Below are positions 52,779-60,523 of a DNA stretch of 64,000 bases, piece by piece. The first letter of the stretch is position 1. Each line of letters begins with the position of its first letter. The DNA lies in contig NZ_JAESVA010000004.1 of the NCBI RefSeq assembly GCF_020621385.1, forward strand, positions 394,691 through 458,690, given 5' to 3'. The translations under genes were made by a program, and so were the position numbers. Source of the DNA: Acidisoma cellulosilyticum (lineage in GTDB: Bacteria > Pseudomonadota > Alphaproteobacteria > Acetobacterales > Acetobacteraceae). The notes under the pieces are model-generated. The model saw only the letters and a program-made list of their open reading frames with translations, had not been told where the DNA came from and made no database searches.

Positions 52779-54257
52779 ATGAACTGTCGCGACTATCTTC
52801 AGCATGATGGGCTTGGTCTCGCAGCTTTGGTGCGGCGCGGTGACGTGACCGCAAGCGAATTGCTTGAGACGGCGGTTGCTTGCATGGAGGTGGTTCAGCC
52901 GAAGGTGAATGCCTTGGCCCATCTCACGACGGGCCTGGCCGAGCGTCAGATTGCAGCCGGTCTGCCGGACGGCCCCTTCACGGGACTGCCGTTCCTGATC
53001 AAGGATGCCGGCGGTGCATTGGGCGGCGCCCCGATGACAAGCGGCAGCGCGCTTTTCCGGGATCACATCGCCCCGACCGACACGCCCTTGATCGCCCGTC
53101 ACAAGGCGGCCGGGCTGGTGATCTTCGGCAAGACCAATACGCCCGAACTGTCTTTGAGCTTCACGACCGAGCCTTTGGCCCAGGGTGTGACGCGTAACCC
53201 CTGCAATTTGCAGCATAGTGCGGGTGGTTCATCTGGCGGCTCCGCGGCCGCAGTCGCGGCCGGCATCGTGCCGCTGGCCCATGCGTCTGACGGCGCCGGG
53301 TCAATCCGTGTCCCGGCGGCCCATTGCGGCCTTTTTGGTCTTAAACCGACGCGACTGCGTGTTTCGGCGGGGCTCGACAATCCGGACCCGTTGATGGGTA
53401 TGAGCGGGTTGCATGGTGTCAGCCGTAGCGTGCGCGACAGCGCCGCACTGCTGGACGCGACAGCCGGCGCATTGCCGGGCGATCCTTACGCGGCCCCGCC
53501 ACAGGCGCGGCCATATCTGGCCGAGACGATGCGCGATCCGGCGCCGCTCATTATTGGCCTGTCGGTCACGGCGCCCTTGGGAACGCCGGTTGACGCGGAC
53601 TGCGTGGCAGCAGCGGAGACGGCGGCGGCGCTGCTTGAATCGCTCGGCCATCGGGTGGAATGGCGCGCGGCGGACGAGGATGCGGATGCGATCAAATCCG
53701 CCTGGGAGGTTATTACTCTGACGAGCGTCCTGGCCTCGGTTCGCGGTTACGCGACGCGTGCCGGGATCGCCGATTACACAAGCCTGCTGGAACCGGTGAA
53801 TGCCGCCTGGATCGCGCGCGGGGCGGGGTTGACCGCACTGGACCATGCGGAGGCGATCGCCGCTCTGCGCCGGGCCGGTGAGGCGATGGGCCGGGCGTTC
53901 CGCCATTGCGATATCCTGCTGACACCGGCAACCGCCGCGCCGCCGCCGCTGCTCGGGGTGCTGGCCGGGCAAGGGGCTGCGGATACCGGCTTCTACGACC
54001 GGTTCTGGGCCCATAGCCCTTTCACCGCGCTCTACAATGCCACTGGCTGTCCGGCGGCCAGTATTCCCTTTGGTCAAACGGCGTCGGGCCTGCCGCTCGG
54101 CATTCAGGTCGGCGCGCCGCTCGGCGAGGAAGGGCGGATCTTCGCGCTCGCGGCGCAGATCGAGCGGGCAAGGCCCTGGCACTACGACACGCCGTTTCGC
54201 TTGCTCACCCAGGCCACCGGCGTGGATGCGCTGGCGTCTTCCACATCAATGCATTGA
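52779..54257 (+). CDS. Amidase-signature-family hydrolase
   Basis: A 492-residue amidase. The Ser-cisSer-Lys triad is visible: Lys75 in LPFLIKDAGG, the cis-Ser in AGGSSGGSAAA (about 148-158) and Ser175 in DGAGSIRVPA. Family members cleave amides, including formamides and acylated amines. In this operon (amidase, NicX-type dioxygenase, isochorismatase-type amidase, GntR) it could take the place of the N-formylmaleamate deformylase NicD of nicotinate breakdown, which belongs to another fold. AAGG lies upstream of the ATG. The stop overlaps the region just before nicX. Confidence 0.85.
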   Translation: MNCRDYLQHDGLGLAALVRRGDVTASELLETAVACMEVVQPKVNALAHLTTGLAERQIAAGLPDGPFTGLPFLIKDAGGALGGAPMTSGSALFRDHIAPTDTPLIARHKAAGLVIFGKTNTPELSLSFTTEPLAQGVTRNPCNLQHSAGGSSGGSAAAVAAGIVPLAHASDGAGSIRVPAAHCGLFGLKPTRLRVSAGLDNPDPLMGMSGLHGVSRSVRDSAALLDATAGALPGDPYAAPPQARPYLAETMRDPAPLIIGLSVTAPLGTPVDADCVAAAETAAALLESLGHRVEWRAADEDADAIKSAWEVITLTSVLASVRGYATRAGIADYTSLLEPVNAAWIARGAGLTALDHAEAIAALRRAGEAMGRAFRHCDILLTPATAAPPPLLGVLAGQGAADTGFYDRFWAHSPFTALYNATGCPAASIPFGQTASGLPLGIQVGAPLGEEGRIFALAAQIERARPWHYDTPFRLLTQATGVDALASSTSMH

Positions 54258-54274
54258 GCCCAGGGAGGATCATG

Positions 54275-55324
54275 ATGGATCTCGACATGGTGGCTTTGTT
54301 CGAAGCGGAGTTGTTGCTCTGCAAGGTAGGCCCGGACCAGACGGTTGCGGTGCTGAGCGAAGGCCAGGTGCGCGCCGATTACGCCCAGGCTTTCCTGGTC
54401 GCGGCACAGCGATTGGGTGCCCCGGCTTTCCACCTCAATCTGCCATCGGTGCCGAGCGTGGGCCCGCTTCACCAGGTCGGCCGCACGCCGCTTGCCGGCA
54501 ATCGCGCCGCGATCGAGGCGCTGAAGATGGCCGATATCGTCATCGATCTGATGGGGCTTCTGTTCAGCCAGGAGCAGAATGAGATTACAGCCACCGGCAC
54601 ACGCATGTTGCTGGTTTGGGAACCCTTCAGCGTCTTGCGCGATCTGTTTCCGACGACCGATCTACGCCGCCGGGTGGAGCATGGAGAGACCATGCTCGGC
54701 AGCGCGCGGGAACTGCGCGTCACCTCGCCCCACGGCACCGATATTCGCTACCGGATCGGCCAATATCCGGTGATGACCGAATATGGCTATACCGACCAAC
54801 CTGGACGATGGGACCATTTCCCCTCGGGTTTTCTGCTGACCCAGGGGGACGATGGTGCGGTCGACGGCCGTGTGGTGCTGATGCCCGGCGATATCATCAA
54901 TGCCTTTCGCCGCTATATCCAATCGCCCGTCACCCTGACGGTCGAAGGCGGCATGGTCACCACAATCGAAGGTGACGGCATGGATGCCGCCTTGCTGCGT
55001 CAATACATGGATAGTTTCGGGGACCCACGGGCCTATGCGGTGTCTCATATCGGCTGGGGCCTGAACGAGCGCGCGAATTGGCACCATTTCGCGGCGACGC
55101 GGGAATTGGATAATGAGATCGGCGTTCATGCCTTGGCTTTCTACGGCAATGTGCTGTTTTCGACAGGTCCGAACACCGAACTTGGCGGGACCAATGACAC
55201 CGCCTGCCATCTCGACATGCCTTTGCGTGGTTGCTCGCTTTATCTCGATGGACAGCTGATCGTGGAGGATGGCCGCATCTTGCCGCCTGACATGCGCGCC
55301 CCGGCACGCCCGGTTGCCGCCTGA
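54275..55324 (+). CDS. nicX: 2,5-dihydroxypyridine 5,6-dioxygenase-like protein (NicX type)
   Basis: About 349 residues, the same length as NicX. It keeps the NicX blocks GQYPVMTEYGYTDQPGRWD, HFPSGFLLTQGDDGAVDG, VSHIGWGLNERANW, ALAFYGNVLFSTGPNTELGG and CHLDMPLRGCSLYLDG. The fold is related to M29 aminopeptidases, but the conserved blocks follow NicX. NicX uses Fe(II) and O2 to open 2,5-dihydroxypyridine to N-formylmaleamate. ATG 54275 has GGGAGG six bases upstream; ATG 54272 is next to it. It is flanked by an amidase and an isochorismatase-type amidase, as the pathway would require. The substrate may be an alkylated or otherwise substituted pyridine, since nicC and nicE are absent. Confidence 0.82.
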   Translation: MDLDMVALFEAELLLCKVGPDQTVAVLSEGQVRADYAQAFLVAAQRLGAPAFHLNLPSVPSVGPLHQVGRTPLAGNRAAIEALKMADIVIDLMGLLFSQEQNEITATGTRMLLVWEPFSVLRDLFPTTDLRRRVEHGETMLGSARELRVTSPHGTDIRYRIGQYPVMTEYGYTDQPGRWDHFPSGFLLTQGDDGAVDGRVVLMPGDIINAFRRYIQSPVTLTVEGGMVTTIEGDGMDAALLRQYMDSFGDPRAYAVSHIGWGLNERANWHHFAATRELDNEIGVHALAFYGNVLFSTGPNTELGGTNDTACHLDMPLRGCSLYLDGQLIVEDGRILPPDMRAPARPVAA

Positions 55325-55357
55325 CCGCATAACGACAGAGACAAGCAGGATCGCTCG

Positions 55358-56035
55358 ATGGAACTTTCCAACAAAACCGCGCGGCAGATGTTCGCGGAGC
55401 TTCGCGCCAGTCCCGACCGGCTGGCCTATGGCTTCGGCCGCAAGCCCATGCTTGTAAATGTGGATCCGCAGAATGCCTATACATCGGTCGGTGAGTTTGT
55501 GACGGCCTACGACAATGACCCTGCGCAGATGAATTATATCAATGCGCTGGCATCGGCCGCGCGCTCCAAGAAACTGCCGGTCATGTGGACCTATGTCGCC
55601 TTCCGGACCGATGGCAGCGATTGCGGCGCCTTCGGCAGCCGGGACGACAAGCCGGACTCGCTGCAGAATATCAAGCGCGGATCGCGCCGCGCCGCGCTCG
55701 ATAGCCGTTTAGTCATCGATCACGAACAGGACTATGTCGTCAACAAACTGATGCCCTCGGCTTTTCACGAGACCAACCTGCAATCTCTGCTGGTCTGGCT
55801 TGGCTGTGACACGGTGATTGTGACCGGCGGATCGACCTCGGGCTGCGTGCGTGCGACCGTGGTGGATAGTCTGTCCCGCGGCTATCGGACCATCGTGCCG
55901 GAGGAATGCGTGGCGGATCTGCACGAGAGTCCGCATTTCGCCAATCTCTACGACATGCACAAGAAATATGCCGATGTCCTGCCGGTCAGGGATGTCCTCG
56001 CCTATTACGAGAACTGGACGACGCCTATGGCTTGA
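55358..56035 (+). CDS. Isochorismatase-family amidohydrolase (maleamate-amidase-like)
   Basis: A 225-residue cysteine hydrolase. Asp36 (VNVDPQNAY), Lys130 (VVNKLMPSAF) and Cys163 (STSGCVRATVVD) make the catalytic triad. It resembles N-carbamoylsarcosine amidase and maleamate amidase relatives. In the order NicX then this gene it fits hydrolysis of a maleamate-type acid to maleate plus ammonia, as NicF does. It is 33 bases after nicX and 14 bases before the GntR gene. Compared with the copy at 26048 it has a longer N-terminus and a different loop (FRTDGSDCGAFGSRDD). Confidence 0.82.
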   Translation: MELSNKTARQMFAELRASPDRLAYGFGRKPMLVNVDPQNAYTSVGEFVTAYDNDPAQMNYINALASAARSKKLPVMWTYVAFRTDGSDCGAFGSRDDKPDSLQNIKRGSRRAALDSRLVIDHEQDYVVNKLMPSAFHETNLQSLLVWLGCDTVIVTGGSTSGCVRATVVDSLSRGYRTIVPEECVADLHESPHFANLYDMHKKYADVLPVRDVLAYYENWTTPMA

Positions 56036-56049
56036 GCGGGATCGAGGTC

Positions 56050-56895
56050 ATGACTGACGTCAAATTCGTCGGGCGCCGTGTCGCTGAGCGCCGGCCATCC
56101 GTGCGCCCCCGGGATGCGCTTGCGAATGCGCCCAATGTTCCGCTCTATGCACGCGTCTTTCAGACCCTTCGCGACGAAATTTTGACGGGGTTTTATGATT
56201 CCAGCGGCAAGTTGCCTGCGGAATTCGCGATAGAGAACCGCTTTCTCGTCTCCCGCATTACCGTGCGCCGCGCGGTCGATGAATTGCAGCGCGCAGGGCT
56301 TGTCATGCGAAGCCAGGGACGGCCGACAGAAATCCTGCCGCGTCCCCCAGCCTTGGTCGTGGATGTGGGGCGAGAGATCGAATCGCATAAGGCAGAGGGC
56401 ATCGATATGCAGCCCCTTGTCCTGACATTCACCTGGCTGCGCCCTGACGCCAGTTTGGCGGAATCGCTGATGCTGGATGGACCGGATGAGAAAGTCCTGT
56501 GGGTCACACGTTTGCGTCGGCGTCTGGGGCAGCCGGTCAGCCATACCTCCGCGCATATGCCGGAGCGGATCGGCCGTCTTGTGTCACGCGACGCGCTCAA
56601 TCATCACCAGTTGATCGATATCCTGCGGCAACAGGGACAGGTTGCCGCCAGCGCCGACCAGATCCTGACAGCTGCCCCGGCAAGTCATGCCATTGCCGAA
56701 CTTCTCGATCTTCCCGTGGGCGCACCGCTCTTTTGTTTGCGGCGTCTGACGCGCGATAGCGACGGGCGCCCGATGGTGCTGCTCAATTCGTCTTTGCGGT
56801 GGGATCGGTTCAGCTATCGTATGGATATGCGGCAGGCGGCTTCCTTGGCCATGCCAGCCCCCGAAGCGGCGGATGAATTGATTTACTCGCTCTAG
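56050..56895 (+). CDS. GntR-family (HutC-type) transcriptional regulator
   Basis: A 281-residue regulator. The winged helix (about residues 30-95) has LYARVFQTLRDEILTGFYD, then LPAEFAIENRFLVSRITVRRA and VDELQRAGLVMRSQGRPTEI. The UTRA effector domain (about 115-270) has ITRL-type VLWVTRLRRRLGQPVSHTSA. It is the last gene of the amidase-nicX operon and should sense a pathway compound. The palindrome at 52750 is its likely target. Start ATG 56050 is chosen for a normal N-terminus; upstream codons overlap the previous gene. Confidence 0.85.
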   Translation: MTDVKFVGRRVAERRPSVRPRDALANAPNVPLYARVFQTLRDEILTGFYDSSGKLPAEFAIENRFLVSRITVRRAVDELQRAGLVMRSQGRPTEILPRPPALVVDVGREIESHKAEGIDMQPLVLTFTWLRPDASLAESLMLDGPDEKVLWVTRLRRRLGQPVSHTSAHMPERIGRLVSRDALNHHQLIDILRQQGQVAASADQILTAAPASHAIAELLDLPVGAPLFCLRRLTRDSDGRPMVLLNSSLRWDRFSYRMDMRQAASLAMPAPEAADELIYSL

Positions 56896-56901
56896 AACCA
56901 T

Positions 56902-56922
56902 GCGAACCAAGCTTGGTTTCGC
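56902..56922 (+). terminator. Hairpin after the GntR gene
   Basis: GCGA-ACCAAG (56902-56911) pairs with CTTGGT-T-TCGC (56912-56922) with one bulged T. The inner ACCAAGCTTGGT is a perfect palindrome. It lies six bases after the GntR stop and may end that transcript or serve as an operator. Confidence 0.4.
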
Positions 56923-56930
56923 TTGCAAAG

Positions 56931-56942
56931 GTTCGCGCTAAC
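56931..56942 (+). promoter_or_regulatory. LacI-type operator before the monooxygenase-transport operon
   Basis: GTTCGCGCTAAC matches the core GTTAGCGCTAAC of the 51498 palindrome at 11 of 12 positions and keeps the central CG. It lies 97 bases before the luciferase-family gene at 57039. Confidence 0.45.
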
Positions 56943-57038
56943 GTTCAACATCAAGACGGCTATACAGCGGCCGGGTCTGGCCTTGATTGCGAAAACCATC
57001 AAGACCGCCCCGACTGCCGCTTGTTACAAAGGTGTCCT

Positions 57039-58244
57039 ATGGCTCATCGTGGTTTAAACTTTGGCGCTTTCATTCCGCCCTTTCACCGCCCCGGTGAGAA
57101 TCCGACGCTCGCCTTCGCGCGCAACCTTGAATTGGTGGAGTGGCTGGATCATCTCGGGTTTGACGAGGCCTGGATCGGCGAACATCATTCCTCGGGATGG
57201 GAGACGATCGCGTCGCCGGAATTGATGATCGCCGCGGCCGCCGAACGTACGAAGCATATCCGTCTTGGGTCCGGCGTCGTCAGCCTGCCCTATCACCATC
57301 CCTTTCTGGTAGCGCAACGTTGGGTGCAGCTTGATCATATGACACGCGGGCGCGTCATGCTGGGCTGCGGTCCGGGTTCGCTGCCGCCGGATGCCCATAT
57401 GCTCGGTCTGCCGGTGCCGAGCCTTCGTCCCCGCATGCTGGAAGCCATGGACGCGATCATGGCGCTTCTTCGCATGGAAGAACGGGTCACGATGAAGACC
57501 GACTGGTTTGAGATGAATGACGCGAAGCTGCATCTGGCACCCTATTCGGATCCGCATTTCGAAATGGCCGTCGCCAGCACTTTAAGCCCTTTCGGTATGG
57601 TGGCCGCCGGCACCCACGGCATCGGCGTGCTGTCGATGGGGGCCGGGGTTCCGGGCGGACCGGAAAAGCTTGCGGACCAGTGGAAGGTCGCGGAAGCGGC
57701 TGCCGCCAAGGCCGGAAAAACCATGTCCCGGAAGAAGTGGCGCTTCGTCGTCAATACCCATGTCGCCGAAAGCGATGAGCAGGCCATGGCCGAGGTCTCG
57801 CGCGGGGAGCGCGAGGAGACGCTGGAATATTTCGAGGCAACGCTTGGTCGCCCCCCTGGTCGTTCGGATGATCCGCTACGCGAGGGCGTCGCGATGGGAA
57901 CGACCTTGATCGGCTCTCCGGAAACGGTGATCAAGGGCATTCACCGTTTGATCGAGTACAGCCAGGGTGGCTTCGGTGGGCTTCTGATCATCGCGCATGA
58001 ATGGGCAACGCGAGAGCAGACCATGCGCAGCTACGAGCTATTTGCGCGCTATGTGATGCCGGTCTTTCAGCAGTCGCTTGAGCCATTGGCGGAATCGAAT
58101 GCCTGGGCCCGAGCTAATCGGGCCGGACTGTTCGGCACGACACCCGAGGCCATGACGCGTGCCTTCACCGATTTCGGGAAGGCAGCGCCGAGTGACATCG
58201 TCGAACGATCCTTCGGCGGGCTTGATGTTCAGAAAAAACGTTGA
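57039..58244 (+). CDS. Luciferase-family flavin monooxygenase (paralogue 3)
   Basis: A 401-residue bacterial-luciferase-type enzyme of the longer, limonene-monooxygenase-like branch. GFDEAWIGEHHSSGWETIASP and RLGSGVVSLPYHHPFLVAQRW hold the flavin-binding His residues, and VMLGCGPGSLPPDAHMLG follows. It is not RutA-like. The reaction would use reduced flavin and O2; pyridine- and terpene-oxidising enzymes belong to this branch. ATG 57039 has AAAGG upstream; the open frame before it is ignored. It heads an operon with a branched-chain-amino-acid-type importer and a glutathione transferase, all read to 63816. No flavin reductase gene is present. Confidence 0.82.
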   Translation: MAHRGLNFGAFIPPFHRPGENPTLAFARNLELVEWLDHLGFDEAWIGEHHSSGWETIASPELMIAAAAERTKHIRLGSGVVSLPYHHPFLVAQRWVQLDHMTRGRVMLGCGPGSLPPDAHMLGLPVPSLRPRMLEAMDAIMALLRMEERVTMKTDWFEMNDAKLHLAPYSDPHFEMAVASTLSPFGMVAAGTHGIGVLSMGAGVPGGPEKLADQWKVAEAAAAKAGKTMSRKKWRFVVNTHVAESDEQAMAEVSRGEREETLEYFEATLGRPPGRSDDPLREGVAMGTTLIGSPETVIKGIHRLIEYSQGGFGGLLIIAHEWATREQTMRSYELFARYVMPVFQQSLEPLAESNAWARANRAGLFGTTPEAMTRAFTDFGKAAPSDIVERSFGGLDVQKKR

Positions 58245-58349
58245 GCAGCGAAACTTTGCGTCGCACCGCGCGCTGGTCGGGCTTTGCAATCTTGGGACGT
58301 ATTTTACGGCGCGATCCTGCGCCACAAGCGGGTTAGAAGGGGATATGGC

Positions 58350-59552
58350 ATGAAGCTTGTCGCATCGGGCCTATTGCTTGCGGCGCTCGCCCTGGCTTGG
58401 ACAATTCCGTCCAGCTGGGCAGCGGATAATGACATAGTCGTCGGCTTTGCCATCGCGCAGAGCGGGTGGATGAGTGAGAATGACGGTCCGCCGTCGCAGG
58501 GCGCGCTGATGGCGATCGATGACATCAACGCCAAGGGCGGCCTGCTGGGACGCAAGATCCGCCCCGTCTTCGCCGATACCAAGTCGGATCAGACGCAGGG
58601 TGCGGAGGCCGGCGAATCCGTTCTCGCCCAGGGTGCCAAGTTGATGATCGTCTCCTGCGATTATGATATGGGGGCGGGGGCGGCGACGGTCGGGAATGAC
58701 CACAAAATTCCGACATTTTCGCTCTGCGCTTCGGACGCCAAAATGGGCGTGCAGGGCATCGGGCCCTATGCCTTCACGATCGCCAATGCGTCTCTGACCA
58801 TCGGTGCCACGCTCGCGCAATGGGGCGTCGTCAAGAAGGGTTGGAAGAACGCCTATCTGCTGCTCGACGACACGATCGAATATAACAAGGGTATCTGCAG
58901 CGGTTTCGAGACGCAGTGGAAACGGGCAGGCGGCACGATCGTCGGTCAGGACAGTTTCAAGCAGGATGACGCGTCTATCGCCTCGCAGGTCACGAATATG
59001 CAGCAGACCAACGCCAATAGCAAAATCGACTTCATCATGATCTGCTCGCATGGCGCTGGCGATGTGAGCGCCGTCCGGCAGATCCGCTCGGCGGGGATCG
59101 AGACGCCGATCGGCGGCGGTGATTCCATGGACGGCGATTTCTGGACCAAGGCCGTTCCTCATCTGAACGATCATTATGCCAGCACGCTCGGCTCGCCCTT
59201 TGGCGACGATCCGCGGCCCTTCGTGAACCAGTTCATGGATCGCATGGCGAAAGCGGACGGCCACCGTCCGCCGACCTCCCTCGCGATCAGCGGCTATAGC
59301 GTCGTGCAGGCTTTGGCTTTGGCCGTGCAGCGTGCGAACTCGCTGGACGGTGATGCGGTGCTGGCTCAACTCAACAAGTTCCACGACGAAAATCTGGCGA
59401 TCGGTCCCACCACCTTCACGCCCGACCTACACATCAACCTGACCCGTCCGCAGGCTATCCTCGGCATTCGGGACGGCAAGGGATATTTCGTCGACCTCGT
59501 GCAGCTTCCGGCGCCGCCGCCGCTTAAGCTGATTTTCAAGCACCAAGACTAA
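58350..59552 (+). CDS. Branched-chain-amino-acid-type ABC binding protein
   Basis: A 400-residue periplasmic binding protein (Peripla_BP_6). The signal peptide ends near SSWAAD (residue 25). VVGFAIAQSGWMSENDGPPSQGAL, then GGLLGRKIRPVFADTKSD, and a Cys-containing VSCDYDMGAGAATVGND mark the LivK-like ligand site. AAGGGG precedes the ATG at 58350, and the open frame upstream is not used. Such systems import amino acids but also aromatic acids, urea and amides. A perfect palindrome follows the stop. Confidence 0.85.
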   Translation: MKLVASGLLLAALALAWTIPSSWAADNDIVVGFAIAQSGWMSENDGPPSQGALMAIDDINAKGGLLGRKIRPVFADTKSDQTQGAEAGESVLAQGAKLMIVSCDYDMGAGAATVGNDHKIPTFSLCASDAKMGVQGIGPYAFTIANASLTIGATLAQWGVVKKGWKNAYLLLDDTIEYNKGICSGFETQWKRAGGTIVGQDSFKQDDASIASQVTNMQQTNANSKIDFIMICSHGAGDVSAVRQIRSAGIETPIGGGDSMDGDFWTKAVPHLNDHYASTLGSPFGDDPRPFVNQFMDRMAKADGHRPPTSLAISGYSVVQALALAVQRANSLDGDAVLAQLNKFHDENLAIGPTTFTPDLHINLTRPQAILGIRDGKGYFVDLVQLPAPPPLKLIFKHQD

Positions 59553-59567
59553 GCCAAACTCGACGCG

Positions 59568-59587
59568 CCGGGCCAAGCTTGGCCCGG
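59568..59587 (+). terminator. Intra-operon hairpin after the binding-protein gene
   Basis: CCGGGCCAAGCTTGGCCCGG (59568-59587) is a perfect 20-base palindrome, 15 bases after the stop and 13 before the permease start. It is the third such hairpin after a binding-protein gene in the window and fits a role in message stability or attenuation. Confidence 0.55.
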
Positions 59588-59600
59588 CCCAGGGATTCTT

Positions 59601-60521
59601 TTGTTCATGCAGGGGTTTATCCAACATCTGGCCGATGCCTTGAGCCTGGGCAGCCTTTTTGCGCTGACCGCACTCGGCATCAGCCTACTATTCGGCATCA
59701 TGCGCCTGGTGAACTTCGCGCACGGCGATCTGATCACCATCGGCGCCTATGCCCTGATCGTGCCGTCCAGCAATCCGAATGCGGTGATGTTTATCGGCCT
59801 TTGGCCCGTTCTGGATACGATCATCGCGATCTGCGCCATCGTCGTTGCCTTGGCAATTCTGTGCGAGCGTCTGGCATTTAAACCCATGCGTGGCGCCAAT
59901 CCGTCGGTGCTGATGATCGCATCCTTCGCGGTCAGCTATTTTCTCCAGAATGCGCTGATCATGATCTATGGAAGCCGACCGAAGGGCGTCAACCTTTGGC
60001 CGGCACTCGCGCAATCGGTGAGCGTCGGTGGAGTTCGTCTGCAATTGCTGCAGATCGTGACGATCGTCACGACCTTGGTGCTGCTATGCGGCCTCACCCT
60101 TTTCCTGCGCCGTTCGGCCATCGGACGGCAGATGCGCGCGGCTTCGGAGAATTTCATGATGGCGCGCTTCCTGGGCGTACGCGCGAATCTCGTCATCGCA
60201 GCGGCTTTCGCCATTTCCGGATTCTTCGCGGCCGTCGTCTCGCTTCTCTATGTCGTGCAGCGCGGCACCATCACTTATGATTTCGGCGTGCCTTTGGTGA
60301 TGGCGGCTTTCGTCGCGACCGTCATCGGCGGCATGGGCAGTGTCCTAGGCGCGGTGCTTGGCGGCTTCCTCGTCGGCTTCGCCAATGTCTTCTTCCAGGT
60401 TGTATTGCCGATGAGCCTGCGCGGGGATCGCGATGCCTTCGTCTATGGTTTCGTGATCCTGGTGCTGCTGGTGCGTCCGGCCGGGCTGATCAAGGTCAAG
60501 TCCGTGCAGGAGCGCGTTTAA
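59601..60521 (+). CDS. livH: Branched-chain-amino-acid-type ABC permease (LivH family)
   Basis: A 306-residue membrane protein of the LivH family. ALTALGISLLFGIMRLVNFAHGDL is the conserved N-terminal region, and the EAA-type loop is RAASENFMMARFLGVRANLV. GGMGSVLGAVLGGFLVGFAN follows near the C-terminus. TTG 59601 or ATG 59607 may start translation; AGGGA lies at 59591-59595. It ends two bases before the fused permease-ATPase gene. Confidence 0.86.
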   Translation: MFMQGFIQHLADALSLGSLFALTALGISLLFGIMRLVNFAHGDLITIGAYALIVPSSNPNAVMFIGLWPVLDTIIAICAIVVALAILCERLAFKPMRGANPSVLMIASFAVSYFLQNALIMIYGSRPKGVNLWPALAQSVSVGGVRLQLLQIVTIVTTLVLLCGLTLFLRRSAIGRQMRAASENFMMARFLGVRANLVIAAAFAISGFFAAVVSLLYVVQRGTITYDFGVPLVMAAFVATVIGGMGSVLGAVLGGFLVGFANVFFQVVLPMSLRGDRDAFVYGFVILVLLVRPAGLIKVKSVQERV

Positions 60522-60523
60522 CC

